Assembly (NCBI GenBank): GCA_023525975.1 | Contig: CM042025.1 | Span: 2,433,001-2,497,000 of the forward strand | Direction of reading: 5' to 3' | From: Smallanthus sonchifolius | Taxonomy: Eukaryota; Streptophyta; Magnoliopsida; Asterales; Asteraceae | Length of the DNA: 64,000 bases | Shown: piece after piece, positions 12,404-24,334 of the stretch | Position numbering within the stretch: the first letter of the stretch is position 1 | Layout: every line of letters starts with the position of its first letter | Translations under genes and position numbers: made by a program | The notes under the pieces: model-generated | Told to the model about the DNA's origin: nothing | Databases searched by the model: none | Seen by the model: only the letters and a program-made list of their open reading frames with translations

Positions 12404-12710
12404 TGTGAGATGTAAAGTTAAAGGATCATTATTGACAAGTTCTCATAGTTGTATTCTGTTTAGTTAAAGTTGGAGGGCTGGTGTGTATTTCTCAATACTT
12501 GGAGGTTCTGTTGGTCATTCATCATTCTCAATTGGTTAATTTTCTGTTAATCAGTTTAGGGAAGTATATTAGGTTTTCTTGTGATTGTAGCTGGTAATCG
12601 AGATCTGTACTTTCATTCATTTCAAAATTCATGTATTGTAATTGTTTGGTTTCTTGATTGGATAAGATTGGAGCAATCGTTTGGTGGTGATTCTCTGGTG
12701 TATTATTACA
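12404..12710 (+). repeat. 3' LTR of copia element 1
   Basis: It has the same ends and length as the 5' LTR, with 13 substitutions and no indels by eye. At commonly used plant LTR clock rates this implies an insertion in the low millions of years, a rough estimate. Confidence 0.92.
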
Positions 12711-12810
12711 CAAATAATGAGTAGTGCTAGCCTTGTCCGAACCCGTTTTATTTATTTTAGTGTGTATTATTAATATTATTTGTTAGTTGTTTTTAAGTGA
12801 GTATTATATA

Positions 12811-13245
12811 TCTATACTATATAATAAATAAAGGTTTTTAATGCCACGTGTCGTCTCCATATTCATTCTCATCATTTTTTTCCCGTCTCTCTCTCTTATT
12901 AAATACAACTCTAACTTTTAATAATAATATATTAAAAAAAAAATACTAATTATACTAATAAAACACATTCATTTTAAATTATCCCTTATCAAAAGAAACT
13001 TTAAAATCTAATTATGTAACTTTTATTTTCAATCAATTAATAAATGAAAGTCAAATTAAATTAAATAGTAATTAACGTATTTTCGAAACCCAATTATATA
13101 TTAATTTTTACATAACTTTAATTTTGTTTTTTATTCTTAGTATATGTAATATATTTTTACACCTGTAAAATATATATACATAAAGATTTAAGAATTTTAT
13201 GTATTGATATTTTCACCTGTGTGTATTACACAGGTTCTAAGCTAG
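12811..13245 (+). mobile_element. Helitron-like element a
   Basis: TCTATACTATATAATAAATA opens it. It ends with a hairpin CCTGTGTGTATTACACAGG followed by TTCTAAGCTAG. The flanks are A and T, the classical Helitron A|T target. No target duplication, non-autonomous. Confidence 0.65.
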
Positions 13246-13329
13246 TATATATATATATATATATTAATATTTGCAAACAACTTAATTTATTAACTGAAAA
13301 CATTACACAATTTTGAAAACAATACAAAA

Positions 13330-13690
13330 TTAATTGTCGATTAAAAGCTCCCAAATTGCTAACTTACCAAACGGCTTTCCATGAACTCGTGCATATTCAG
13401 CACAAGATTTTTCGACAACATTCTGATCGTTATTTGGATCTTCCAAGGCGTCCATCTGTCTTCTGTAGATTGTGTGAAACCTCTCAACCACTAACGATAT
13501 ACTACGACACTTTGACATAATTTGAGCCTTTGTATGATGCGTATCACCATCCATTTTCTCATAGAATCTATCCTTAACGCAATCCCATAATAAACCAGGA
13601 TAACTCATCACTTGTAGTCTCGGGCCTAACGTGTGCCATCGCAAGGGCCAAGCCGTACTCCTCGTCTTCGGTCCAAAAGTTCATTTTTAT
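13330..13690 (-). pseudogene. Myb/SANT-like transposon-associated protein fragment
   Basis: The minus strand opens ATGAACTTTTGGACC: MNFWTEDEEYGLALAMAHV, a SANT-like start, then shifts frame into DRFYEKMDGDTHHTKAQIMS, ISLVVERFHTIYRRQMDA and GKPFGKLAIWELL. This matches plant Myb-like proteins often linked to PIF/Harbinger transposons (commonly mislabelled glutathione S-transferase T3-like). The N-terminal leader is missing. At least one frameshift near 13600. Confidence 0.6.
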
Positions 13691-14639
13691 GAGTTGAGAG
13701 TGTTATAGTGTTGTTATGTGTAAAAATGGTGTAAAAATGATTGTATTTATAGTGTTATTGTGTGTAAAAATGGTGTAAAAGGGTTAGAACCGTTTGGCAA
13801 CGGTAGGAATCGGTTCCTACCCGGTTCTAGAACTGAACCGGACCCGAACCTACCCTAACCGATTCCAGACCGGTTCCGGTCTCTACCCGACAAAAAACAA
13901 ACCCGGTCCACCAAGAACCGGTTCCGGTTCTTGGGCCTAACCCGGTTTGTATATCTCTATAACATGCTATTAAATACTTTGAGAATTTTAGGCCTCTTAA
14001 GATTGGTCACTGTGCAGCTGCCAAGCTGAACAACCCTAAGACCGGCGCTGGTTTGTGTGCAGGAATAAGAATAATCGTATTTCTTGTAAGGTTAAAAGAC
14101 TAATTTTATAAAAGAGGGAGATATATGTAATTTAAGTTTTGGGTTAGACATATATGTAATTAAGGTTAAAAATAGGGGGATATATATATAATTCTACATT
14201 TAATTAATTAAATTTACTTCTCACCGAATGTTGTGTTAAATTAGTCATTAAGATTCAACCTCAAAACATGATCAATGAGTTATTATCTACACCATTTAAA
14301 TCGGAAAATGCTAATCATAACTTATAATGTTATGGTAGTTTTTTAAAAGAAAAAAATTATTCAATCAACTTATCATTCTTAACTCTATTTTTTTAAAAGC
14401 ATAAATTGATTATTAACCATAAATTTAAAAGCTTTTCTTAAAAAATAATAATAATAACCGTAGGTTGGTTGTTAACCATAACTCATACATTTTAGATAAC
14501 ACTTTAAATTTATCATTCATATGAATTATGTTGTAACAACATTATGTTTTAATATTATTGGACTAATCTTCTCATAACAAATTCTAAATACACATTCTTA
14601 AGTTTAATTGTGACTTAAATGTGTGTAGTCATGCATCTA

Positions 14640-15260
14640 GACGATAATTATAAAGCCCTTAGGGGACAGTGTCATGTCGAAGTTGCAGTGGTACGGTAGC
14701 CACCTCACCTTGCTGAGGTCGTGCCGCTAAGGGTGGAGTGGGTCTACCGCCGGTCACACAACACACTAGTGATTTTTGGTCACGCTGATTTCAACATTTT
14801 GCGGTACCGCAGGAGGTGGGGCGGTGCTCCCTTGCGGTATCGTTGTTCCAAGTCAGTGCCACCTCACCTTGCCTCATTTGTCGGCCGGCTCCACTCCCTC
14901 CCCCCTTATCACACTAAAGACTTTCTAAGAAATTTAAAGATGTTAGCACTCTAAAGACCTTCAAGCAACATTTTAGATTAGAATCTTAAGTATATGGTGC
15001 TCAAATAATGATATAGACAAGTGTCCCGTCGAATATCTATAAGGCCACAGGGTGTCGTCCCTCACCATACCCCTGGGTATTGAAGGAATTGGGTGGTACC
15101 GAAGGTGGGAGCGTTGTTCCCGCTGGTACCGTCATGCCGCAACCTCAAGCCTCCGCTCCCTCCCTCACTCACATCATCGTTGTACCATTGGCTTCCCGGT
15201 ACTGCTACTCCCCCCTCTCTCATCAACCACCTCATTACCACCACATATGGACACATGTCA
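14640..15260. repeat. Pair of GC-rich repeat islands of unknown type
   Basis: 14660-14900 and 15040-15260 are much GC-richer than their surroundings. They share modules (GGTACCG, GAGGTGGGGCGG / AAGGTGGGAGCG, CACCTCACCTTGC twice in the first). Short frames here are not gene-like. Probably diverged copies of one MITE. The remainder of 13970-15610 is AT-rich without a gene. Confidence 0.4.
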
Positions 15261-15611
15261 AATCATTAATGTTTTTGTCATTTACATGTGTGATCAAACG
15301 ACTCAGATAATTGATTAATACACTACCTCGATCGTATTAAATATTAAATTTTGAAAAAGATGTTATTATCTTCTATAATGTTTAAGGTAGCATAAACACT
15401 AGGTTATTTCTCACGAATTCTCTTAACTCTTAGTTTTTACTCTCACTATCCTTCTAACTCACGATGTCTCACTTGAGCGTTAAAGTGAAATTACAAGGTC
15501 CATTTCTTCGATCCATTCTAACAAGTGTCTTTCTTAAAATAGATCTAGAAATAATGGAGTTCACTTCTACAAATGAGTCTTCAACATTTTCGACACTCAA
15601 ATAAAACCATA

Positions 15612-16076
15612 TTTATACTAATAAATAAAAATTATAGGGACACATGGCACTTAATGGTGCATCCTAGACATTTTTTTCCGTCTATCTCTTCTATTAAATA
15701 ATGATATTAAAAGATTTATTTTTAAATATTTAATATGAATCTAATTATGGATACTTATTGTTTAATTATGGATAATTATTATAACATTAAACAAATGAAT
15801 TGAATATGCATTAACATTTATCAGTTACATAAAAAAAAATTAATATCCAGTTGGAAAAAAATGTTTTAAAAATTAACTTAACAAAATTTATAACTGTCAC
15901 GTTAAATACATTTTTTAAAGACATATTTTGACGAGTGTATTTGTTAACATATTACATTATATTTTATTCAACCGGTGTAATAAACGGGTCTTTAAAGACT
16001 CAAATAATTTATTACTAAATATATAAAATTACATTTATTAAATTAAACCCGTATAATATACGGGATTTTAACCTAG
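15612..16076 (+). mobile_element. Helitron-like element g (degenerate 5' end)
   Basis: The start TTTATACTAATAAATAAAAA is diverged; CCCGTATAATATACGGG hairpin plus ATTTTAACCTAG marks the 3' end. The base after CTAG is C, not T. It lies just upstream of the CCHC gene's leader exon. Confidence 0.45.
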
Positions 16077-16249
16077 CGTTTAATATTTCATTTTACTATG
16101 TCACTTATTTCTTCTCTATTATGGGCCTCAATTGAGTTATGTAAATCACAAGGACCGTTTATGTATAAAATTGATGTTTATGGGTGTGATTTGGCCATCT
16201 TTTACCGTCGTAAAAAGCAGATGGAATTTTCTAGAAAGAAAAAGAAACG

Positions 16250-16320
16250 GCGAGCCCTAACCGCTTCTCCTGTGTCTGCTCTTTGTTGCCGTCGCCGGTC
16301 GGTGCTCCTCCGCGGTAACA
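16250..16320 (+). other. Likely 5' UTR exon of the CCHC zinc-knuckle gene
   Basis: A locally C/G-rich, pyrimidine-rich stretch with a possible donor (CGCG|GTAACA near 16313) lies about 650 bp before a good acceptor (TTTGTAG at 16924-16930), which begins a 33-nt leader before the ATG at 16964. This looks like a leader intron; the transcription start is not visible. Confidence 0.35.
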
Positions 16321-16963
16321 TCACCGGAATCCTCATTTATTTTCATTTATATCTAGTTAGTACTCATTCGTATTCCGTATTATTTGAATTGCTATGGTTA
16401 TAGATTCAAATGTTCTAGGGCTCGTTATGTGCGCGAATTTGTTTTCTGCGTTTTAACGTAGACAATCGTATATATTTTTTATCGATTAATATTTATATTT
16501 GTTTATGCGGCACTGAATTGTTGCTTATAATCGATTGATCTATATGATAGGTTTTTTTTTTTGTAAACGGTGATTTGGTTTAAATACATTTTACAAGAAT
16601 GCTCTGAATCTTCAGCAATTTTTTTAAAATTAAAATGTTAACTGTTTTGCTTGTGTATTACTTGAACAATTGTTTTTGGAGCAATTTTGCACCTTGATCA
16701 AAACAAATTAACAAAAGGATGTTAATCGAATTTACGGAAAGCTGGGCCATTAACGAATGCATTCAAGGTTAATAGGTTATACATTGTTCATCTTTATCAT
16801 TGCGTTTGAATTTAAGTTTAGTTTCTAGCATTGTGGCTTATCTGCATATCAAATGCTGCATTGTCATTTTATTCTTTGCTCCTTTGTTGTGATGATGATT
16901 GCTAATGCTAACTGTATTACATGTTTGTAGATCGGGATTATATAGTGTTTAACAACCTTAAGA

Positions 16964-19900
16964 ATGGCTAGTAGAGAAGATTCAGACATTGATGATGATT
17001 TTAGTGAACTCTACAAGGAATACACTGGTCCACCAAGATCTAATACCACTAGTGGTCCTGAAACTACAAAAACAAGCAAAAGGTCTCATGCTGATTCAGA
17101 CGAAGAACAGGAAATCCTAGACCCTAATGCTGTCCCCACTGATTTTACCAGCCGTGACGCTAAGTTTTGGGAGGCAAAATCTAAAGCTACTGAAAGAAAC
17201 TGGAAAAAAAGAAAGGAAGAAGAAATGATTTGCAAACTATGTGGAGATTCCAGTCATTTTACTCAGGTACTTGTTTCAATGATCTAAAGTAATTTCAATA
17301 GTTTGTCTAATTGGTTTCATAACACATGGCCTGTGATTGTAACTATTGGGGGGGTGTGCGGATTTGCTTATTTAAACAGCTTATGTTAATGAGCAGCAGC
17401 AGATAATCAGTTTATTTAGAACAGCTTATTTCACCCTAAGGGTAAATTTGTAGTTTGAATCCACTTTGGCTTTTGAATAAGTGAATAAGCATTCTTCATC
17501 CAAACATTCAATGTGTCTATTTGCTTTTAGAATACACAATAAGCAGATAAGCTGTTTAACTCCGGGGGTGTTTGGGATTTCTTAAACAGCTTATTTCACC
17601 TTAAAGGTAAATTTGATAAGTGGAATAATCATATTCGCTTTTCTTCATTCGAACACTCAAAAGTCCTCCTCTGCTGTTAAAACAACACAATAAGCAGATA
17701 AGCATTTATGTTTTTAACTCCGGGAGCTTCCTCGTCGTGTTTCAAGATGGTGGAGGATATAATAGAAACATCGTTTTGGTGGATTCAAAACAGAACTGAT
17801 CTGACTAATATTTCTTGGGAAAATTGGAGTTGTTTTTCTGGGTTTGAGTTTTTGTGTTAAAGATTTGCTCCCCTGTTGTAAGGCTATTTTGTCCTCTGTT
17901 GTATCTTGTAGCCTACTTAGTCTCTTTCTAAGTTGTGGTGGTTTTTATTAAAATTCCGCTTGCTGTTTAAAAAAAAGAATTATGTTTTTAAGTAAGCAAT
18001 TCCAAATACTCCCTTGTATTGGCAGAAAATAGCTTTCTTTTGATGAGGTGTCTCTCATGTGTCACTTTCAAGTCTCAAATACTGTTGCAATGATACAGAA
18101 GTACTAGAAGGCTGTTGGGAGATACTTTGATGGCACAATTATTATTCAACTTTATGATGTTTAACTTTTAGTTATATTTTTTGGGCTAATTATACAAAAA
18201 TAAGCATTGAACTTCCACTGATATTTCATGGGGTCATTACAGGTTTCTTTTTGTAACATTGAGTCCGTTGAAGTAAAAAAATAATATGTTAAGAGTTCAT
18301 TTTTTAAATAAACTGACCTATATACCCTTAAAATTTAAATTATTATTTAACTTATTATTATTTGTGTTACAATAAATTGAAATTCTGAAGAGGTAAAATA
18401 ATCATCATTTTAGTGAACTTTGGTTAATTTATAAAATGTTACTAACACGGAACAAGTTTTCTAACTTCTATGACCCCAACTATACAAAAAAAAAAAAGAC
18501 TTCAATGACCTCAAAGGAACATTAGTGAAAGTGTGCTGTTATTTTATTTAATTAGCCTTTTGTCCTAGTTCGGGTGGAGGTTTCTTGTGTATTGAGTGTT
18601 TTTGTTTTTTTACACTAATTTAAAAGAGAATTTATTTTTGGTGTTCAATGTGTGATTTTATTGTAATAGGGTTGTCCATCTACCCTTGGGGCTAGTCGCA
18701 AGTCTCAAGATTTATTTGAAAGGGTTCCTGCAAGAGATCCTCAAGTAAAAGCACTCTTCACTGATAGGGTTGTTAAAAAACTTGAGAAAGATATTGGGTG
18801 CAAAATTAAAGTTGAGGAAAAATTTATAATTGTTAGTGGTAAAGATGGACATACATTATCAAAGGGTGTGGATGCTGTTCACAAAATTAAGAATGAGGGT
18901 GGCAAAACAAGTGAATCCAATTCCAACAGGGATGAATTTAATTCCAGGTCACCAAAAGGGAGAATTTCTGTCGTCTCTATAATAGGACCCACTGATTCTC
19001 AGAGGTCTAACCCTAGTCCAAGAAATCCTTCAAACCATGACCAAAGGTCTGGCAGACAAGATAAAGTGATTAAAGAATATGCGCGTGATGAATTTCATAA
19101 GCACCCAAGAAGATCCCCACAAGGTAGGGACAACAATGCTTAATTTGTTTCGGGTTTGGCTTTGTGGGTCAAATGCGAATCTGATTTGACTAGTTAGTTG
19201 TGTCGAAAAATTGAACCTTAGTCTGGACACGATTATTAAACTGCTAGCTGTGTCGACTCGTTTGTGACTAGTATCATCGGTATTTATAACTTAACTACAG
19301 AAAGACAAGAAACTAATATGAGATCAAAATCAACAGCAATTATAACTATATGATCAACTTGGTTTAAAAAAGCGCTAGGCGAGGCGAAGCGTTTCGGTCC
19401 CAAAATCCGAGGCGCCACGCCTCAAGCGCGAGGCGAGGGCTTCACGTATGCGAGGCGCTAAGCTAAAAAAGTAATAAAAAATTTAGTAACATTCTTAAAA
19501 ACTCCTCCTTTTGAGTAATTTTCACAAAACTTGCAAGAAAAACAACTTAAAAACTGATTTAAGTAAAGATACATGTGATTTTCACAAAACTTGCAAAAAA
19601 AACAGTGAAAAAAAGGCAAAAATACATAAAAAAACAGTGAAAAAAAGGCAAAAATACATGAAGCGCGCCTCACCTCGCCTCGCCCCTCAAGCCTGAGGCG
19701 GCGCCTCAGGGCGCTTCATGTATATGGGGCACCTCACCCATTTGAGGCGTTTTGTTCAGCGCCTCACGCCTTAAGCAGCGCCTCATGGCGCTTTTTTAAA
19801 CCAAGATGATCAAAATCAGTCTAATCAGCCCCTGTTTTTATTCAAAATCAAAATGAACAGTAGACCGTGTTTACATTCAGTTAAACTCGAACTCAGCCTC

Positions 19901-22246
19901 CATTTTTAATCAATATAACTATATAAATCGGTTAAACTCATTAATGAAGAATCAGGATCAGTTTCCTTCACTTCGAAGAAGGAAATCAAATCTATAACTT
20001 TTTTAATGAAATTCTAAACGGGTTGGCGGATTGGAGATGTGTTGGTTAGGTCCATCGTAAATGACCTGTTTATAAACGGGCTTGCCATGTTGGCCCGTTT
20101 ATATCCAACCTAACCGTTTATTTTGTGTCAGATTGGGAGTTGCCGCCCATAGGGAACATAGAGTTAGATATGCTACCCTAGAGTATGTACTATAGAGTTA
20201 GTTAGATATGCTGCCCCTAGAGAAAATAGAGTTAGATATGCTATCTGTGTATAGATGCCAAATTCATGCTTTTAGGGGGTGTTTGGGATTACTTTTCAAA
20301 AATGACTTATGACTTTTGTTAAAAGTTAAAACTATCTACTTCTCAAAAACTACTTTTCATCTCCTTTAAAAATAACTTTTTCTCCATTTATCCAAATGGA
20401 CTTTTGACTTATTACCTTTTTAGAAAAGGTAATAAGTTAATAAGTAGTTTGAAAAGTAATCCCAAACACCCCCTTAGTGTAATCACTTACAAAATATCAT
20501 TTCGGTGACCAAACATTGTGTATTAACTTTGCTTGTTTATTTTTATATTTGCAGCTAGAGGTAAGTTCTTATATACAAGAATTGTGTTGGATTCTTAATT
20601 AAATTTCTGGGTGGCTCTGAAATCTGAATTGAACCGATTATCTTCATGAAAGCATCTTGAATCAAAGTGTTTAACACACTCTTCATTTGGTGAATTAGCT
20701 TATGGTAATGATGGCATTCAGAGCCGATCAACACATTCAAAATCTCCCGCTCGCCGCCCATCGTACTCTGATGGCTCATATGACTTAAATGATAATCACA
20801 AATATGGGCGAGGACCCAGTTTGCAGTCTAGTCATAAGGAACGCTATTCTACCTTTGCACAAACATTGGAGGAATTAGAGTTGGAGTATAAGAGGGATGC
20901 AATGGATATTGCAAAAATTAGAGACAAGGAAGAAGACGAAGAGAATTATAGGCATCATGAGGTAATGCCGTTTTTGGTAATTTCTCATTTTTGTACGTAG
21001 TTTCTTTTGTTTATTCTAGAGGTGGCAATTTCGACCCGTTTAGCATTGAATGTGTCCATTTGGTTGAGTTTTATCTCAGACAGGTTAGGTGAAAAAATTA
21101 GCTAATGCTCACAACCTCCCAATGCACATTTTAAAAGATTTGTTATTATTGTAATAATCTTTTTTATGTATTCATGATACATTAAAAAGTAGATAAAAAA
21201 GGTGTTAGCCGGTTAACCCAATCCCACCTACTCACCCAGGTACAAAAGGTGAGCAGCTTACCTGTTACCCAATCCGCCCTAATTGATACCTCTACACTAT
21301 TGTATATAGCCAAATCTATTGGCCTACAAACATTTTATTTGGACAAAACAAAATGGCCAATATAGGAAAAAAAACCTATTGATTTTCACAATTTGCACAC
21401 AAGTCCTTCAACTGTATTTTTGCACTATTCAATCTTTTAACTTTTAAAAGCTCAACGGAAAGAGTATATTTAGCAAAAGGTCCTTTTTTGCGTGATTAAA
21501 CCTTTTGACTTTTTAAAATAAAATAAGCGTGTTTCTTCTTTTCATTAGTATAAACATTATAGAAAGGACTTTTTTGTATGATTAAACCTATAATGTTTTA
21601 AAGTTAAAAAAGGGTTCCTTTTTGCATGAGTAAGTGTCTAAACATTATAGAAAGGACTTTCTTTGGGCAAGCTTTATAAGTTAAGGGATACAATGAAAGC
21701 AGACACAAAGGCGAGGGACTTATGTGAAAATTCAGCGAAAGTCTAATAAGGCCCTTCTGAGTTCTGACATATGCCCCAACAAAACCATCAATTTCCCTTG
21801 TTCTTCAATATTAAAATAAAAAAAAAGTTGCATTTTTTCTTCTCCTATTGGTTCTTTGAAAGAAAAAAACCTGGTGTTTTTGACTTCTCTGTGTGTTGCA
21901 GGCTATCAAAGAGACCAGGGAAGCTTATATGAAAAAGTTGGCTAAAATAAGGGAAATGCATGCAAAACAATGGGAAGAATTTCTTCAACTTGAAACACGA
22001 AAAACACAGCAAGAAACCCGTCAACAAATGCCTAATGTAGGGTTTGGTGATTATAAAAATAATAATCATTATGATTATGGTGAGGCTGCAGCTGCTGGCA
22101 ATACTTATAGTAACAATATGCAAATGGAATCAAGAGTAAGGTATCCAGAAATTGACAACTATTCTTCTTTGAGGTCTAACAACGATTATTATGATTTTCA
22201 ACGCCAAAGGCACGAGGATTACGCGGAGGCATATAATCGATATTAA
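16964..22246 (+). CDS. CCHC zinc-knuckle protein, four coding exons (~454 aa)
   Basis: Coding exons are 16964-17266, 18670-19123, 20699-20961 and 21902-22246, all with GT-AG borders and compatible phases (0, 1, 0). The protein starts MASREDSDIDDDFSELYKEY. A conserved block (about 52-101) leads into a CCHC zinc knuckle C90-x2-C93-x4-H98-x4-C103 that is split by intron 1: the last Cys is encoded by exon 2. Next come GCPSTLGASRKSQ and a small folded-looking region (LFERVPARDPQVKALFTDRVVKKLEKDIGCKIKVEE is described here only by its position, about 112-150). A Ser/Arg/Pro-rich linker follows (about 170-275). The end is a charged, coiled-coil-prone part with KETREAYMKKLAKIREMHAK, closing in a Tyr-rich tail. 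CCHC knuckles generally bind RNA or single-stranded DNA, and the SR-like linker fits RNA processing; that role is inference. I do not recognise a named family. A non-coding 5' exon probably precedes the acceptor at 16930. Introns carry several MITEs. Confidence 0.75.
17345..17730. repeat. Two diverged MITE copies in intron 1 of the CCHC gene
   Basis: Two modules (about 17350-17570 and 17566-17730) share CAGCTTATTTCACC, AAGGGTAAATTTG/AAAGGTAAATTTG and AATAAGCAGATAAGC, with inverted GGGGTGTTTGGGATTT / CTCCGGGGG-like ends. They appear tandem or nested. Intron 1 also holds a third candidate at 18183-18558. Confidence 0.45.
18183..18558. repeat. Foldback-like MITE in intron 1 of the CCHC gene
   Basis: The ends GGGCTAATTATACAAA (left) and the complement of TTTAATTAGCC (right) are inverted. 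The inner sequence TTACTTCAACGG-like/ACTTCAATGACC modules are partly inverted as well. Non-coding. Confidence 0.4.
19358..19805. mobile_element. hAT MITE with GAGGCG-rich ends in intron 2 of the CCHC gene
   Basis: Perfect terminal inverted repeats CTTGGTTTAAAAAAGCGC (18 bp) are flanked by identical 8-bp duplications ATGATCAA (19350-19357 and 19806-19813). Subterminal regions carry many GAGGCG/CGCCTC copies in both orientations, resembling transposase-binding subterminal repeats. Confidence 0.9.
20275..20473. mobile_element. Tourist-like MITE in intron 2 of the CCHC gene
   Basis: Terminal inverted repeats GGGGGTGTTTGGGATTACTT are near-perfect over about 26 bp and flanked by TTA on both sides (20272-20274, 20474-20476). 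This TSD is typical of PIF/Harbinger-type MITEs. 199 bp, non-coding. Confidence 0.85.
21017..21294. mobile_element. hAT-like MITE in intron 3 of the CCHC gene
   Basis: The left end TAGAGGTGGCAATT and right end (complement) TAGAGGTATCAATT form terminal inverted repeats. It resembles the MITE in NFU intron 2. Target duplications are not clear. Confidence 0.5.
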
Positions 22247-23589
22247 GTAGTCGGTATCGGTAATTCTGGTGAGTTTGTCTTTACTTTTTAGGGATAATGT
22301 ATGTGGAGGCCACACAAAGTATTTCACATTTTTTTTTAATTAAGGTCATCCATATATCGAGATGACTTTGTAGGCCACCTGGTTTCATTTAATACCAATT
22401 CTGTAAAAATGCCCTTTTAAAGTTTTTGAGAGGGCAAGTTGCGTTGGAATGTATCCATTTTTACACTTGTTGTGGCGGTGCGCAAATCGGGTTTTTGTCC
22501 CAAACCGGTTCGGGTTTGGAACCGGTTTTTGACCGGGGGGGGGGGGGGTTGGCCGGTTTGAAAATTGGGTTGGAAACCGGTTCGGTTTGGGTTTGACCGG
22601 GTTCAAACCGGTTTTAAAGCTTACCCTTCGCCTTTTGCTTCTAAATACAACAATTCTAACTAATACAACATTTCAGGGACGGTGTTCATGTTGGGAGCTT
22701 TTCACCTATGATAAATTAACCATGTTTAATTTTGAAGAAGTTGCTACCTTATTATTCATTCCATTTAAGGAAGTCACGGTTGTTAGAGATGAAGGTAACT
22801 TCACTTTGCTTATTAGTCTTTTCCATTTTTAGATATGAGTAGTTGGTGTATGTTACTTGTCACATTTGAGCATTTGGTTTATGGTATCCCTAAACTAGAA
22901 TTTGATATTTGATCCTTATTTTGGAATGTTTGGTAGGAATTTGAATAGGTTAAAAGAATTGGATTTTTACACCTTTGCTAAAAAAATGAACCACGTGTCG
23001 AATTCATTAAATCAAAGGAACTTAGAGCAATTCATTTTATTTATCACGTTAACAACTTGATTATAACCTGTCACTCTGTTTTTACTAGCCAATCTTTATA
23101 AGTAACAGGTCGTGTTTGGATTATATTTTTTAAGTGTGTACCGATATATCTTTTAGATTAATAAATATATACGTCTATTCGACATGATTCACTTGAAACA
23201 TAGGGATCATGACATGGATGAGACTGAGAATGGGAATAGAAATGACAAATAGTGTTTGGTTAAATGGTTTGGATATCTAAATTAGGAATCATGTACTTTT
23301 TATTAGTCATTAATTTTGAGGGGTTGCTTTAGAAATTGATTTGTATTGCCATTCTACTTTTTTTTTATTAAATTCAAACTATAATAATTATTTAAATCTA
23401 TGGCCATAATAATTAATGACTATATAGGGTAAAATGTAAACATAATAACCATCTTTTTTGTTTTAGGACTTAGGCTGGGCTTTTTTTTATTAACATCAAA
23501 CATCTTAGGGCTTAGGCCATGTGTTTGTATTAATTTTAGGAGGTTTCCTCTTGTCATGATTATTTTAGCCCATATTAACAAACCCAAAC

Positions 23590-23800
23590 ACCGTTGCCCA
23601 TTTGGTGCAATGGTAGCCCCAAGACATCTCATAGTGGAGGTCTTGGGTTCGAATCCTGGCTACAGCAAAAAAAAAGGGTCTGTGACAGGTCAGGGGGTTT
23701 ACTCAGTTGGGGGTTCCTCCTGTGGTGGGCTGCCCTGGATATTCTAGCTGTTGCCCCGGGAAAACCAGAATATCTAGCTGTTGCCGTTCAAAAAAAAAAA
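23590..23800 (+). mobile_element. tRNA-derived SINE with target duplication
   Basis: A tRNA-like head has box A (TGGTGCAATGG, 23604-23614) and box B (GGTTCGAATCC, about 23646). A non-tRNA body and poly(A) tail (23790-23800) follow. AACAAACCC recurs on both sides (23577-23585, 23799-23807; 12 of 13 bases match when extended). The D-arm and anticodon arm do not fold as a functional tRNA with a 3' acceptor pair. Confidence 0.8.
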
Positions 23801-23941
23801 CAAACCCGAACTACCCAAGAACCGAACAACCTGAACCAGACCTACCCAACAACCATACGGATCGATTATCGGTTATAATATGAAACACGGAAAACCCGAA
23901 CGACCTGATCTACCCGAAACATGATTAAATAATAGGCTCAT

Positions 23942-24201
23942 TTAGACTCGCGAACTTAGTCAAACTCGATATGTGACACTTAGGCTCAAGCTCGTTTAAT
24001 TAAATGGGCGCTAATATAGGCTCAAGCTGATCTTGATTCAAGCTTTTAACGAGACGATCTTGATTAACTCATTAGACTCGCGAACTTAGTCAAACTCGAT
24101 ATGTGACACTTAGGGTTGAGCTCGTTTAACTAAATGGGTGCTAATTATAGGCTCAAGCCGCGCTTGATTCGAGCTTTTAACGAGACGATCTCGATTAGCT
24201 C
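23942..24201 (+). repeat. Two tandem 130-bp units
   Basis: TTAGACTCGCGAACTTAGTC starts at 23942 and again at 24072. The units remain alignable to GAGACGATCTTGATTAACTC / GAGACGATCTCGATTAGCTC. The CTCAAGCTCG-rich content is MITE-like and related to 1650-1822. Confidence 0.8.
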
Positions 24202-24334
24202 ATGAGACTACCCATTTATACTCTACTGTTTAGTTATGTGTTTGCATTGGTTAACTTGCTAGTTTTTGTGTTTATAATTGTAGTTATCTAGGTTGAGTTG
24301 GTTTCGATCTGTGTAAATTTATATATGAATTAAA

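Larger units (their letters stand above)
8082..12710 (+). mobile_element. Ty1/copia LTR retrotransposon, structurally complete, coding region broken
   Basis: Two 307-bp LTRs (8082-8388, 12404-12710) begin TGTGAGATG and end TTATTACA. They differ at 13 positions by my count (about 96% identity). The primer-binding site TGGTATCAGAGC follows the 5' LTR and a purine tract (AAGGTGGAG) precedes the 3' LTR. Flanking pentamers are CAAAC (left) and CAAAT (right), a target duplication with one mismatch. The order gag, protease, integrase, reverse transcriptase, RNase H defines copia. The internal frame is interrupted by an in-frame TGA at 8708 and at least five frame changes, so it is non-autonomous now. 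Confidence 0.93.

Noticed and set aside
15052..15318. 88-aa and overlapping frames in a GC-rich island
   Set aside because: Frames overlap on both strands, resemble no protein I know and lie in a repeated GC-rich module.
22539..22550. G11 run in a GGTTTGG-rich patch as a G-quadruplex or gene signal
   Set aside because: It lies in a degenerate CCGGTTTGG-type MITE fragment; homopolymer length is also error-prone.
23594..23662. Possible tRNA gene (good box A and box B)
   Set aside because: The acceptor ends do not pair, there is no terminator T-run, and a body with poly(A) plus target duplications shows a SINE.
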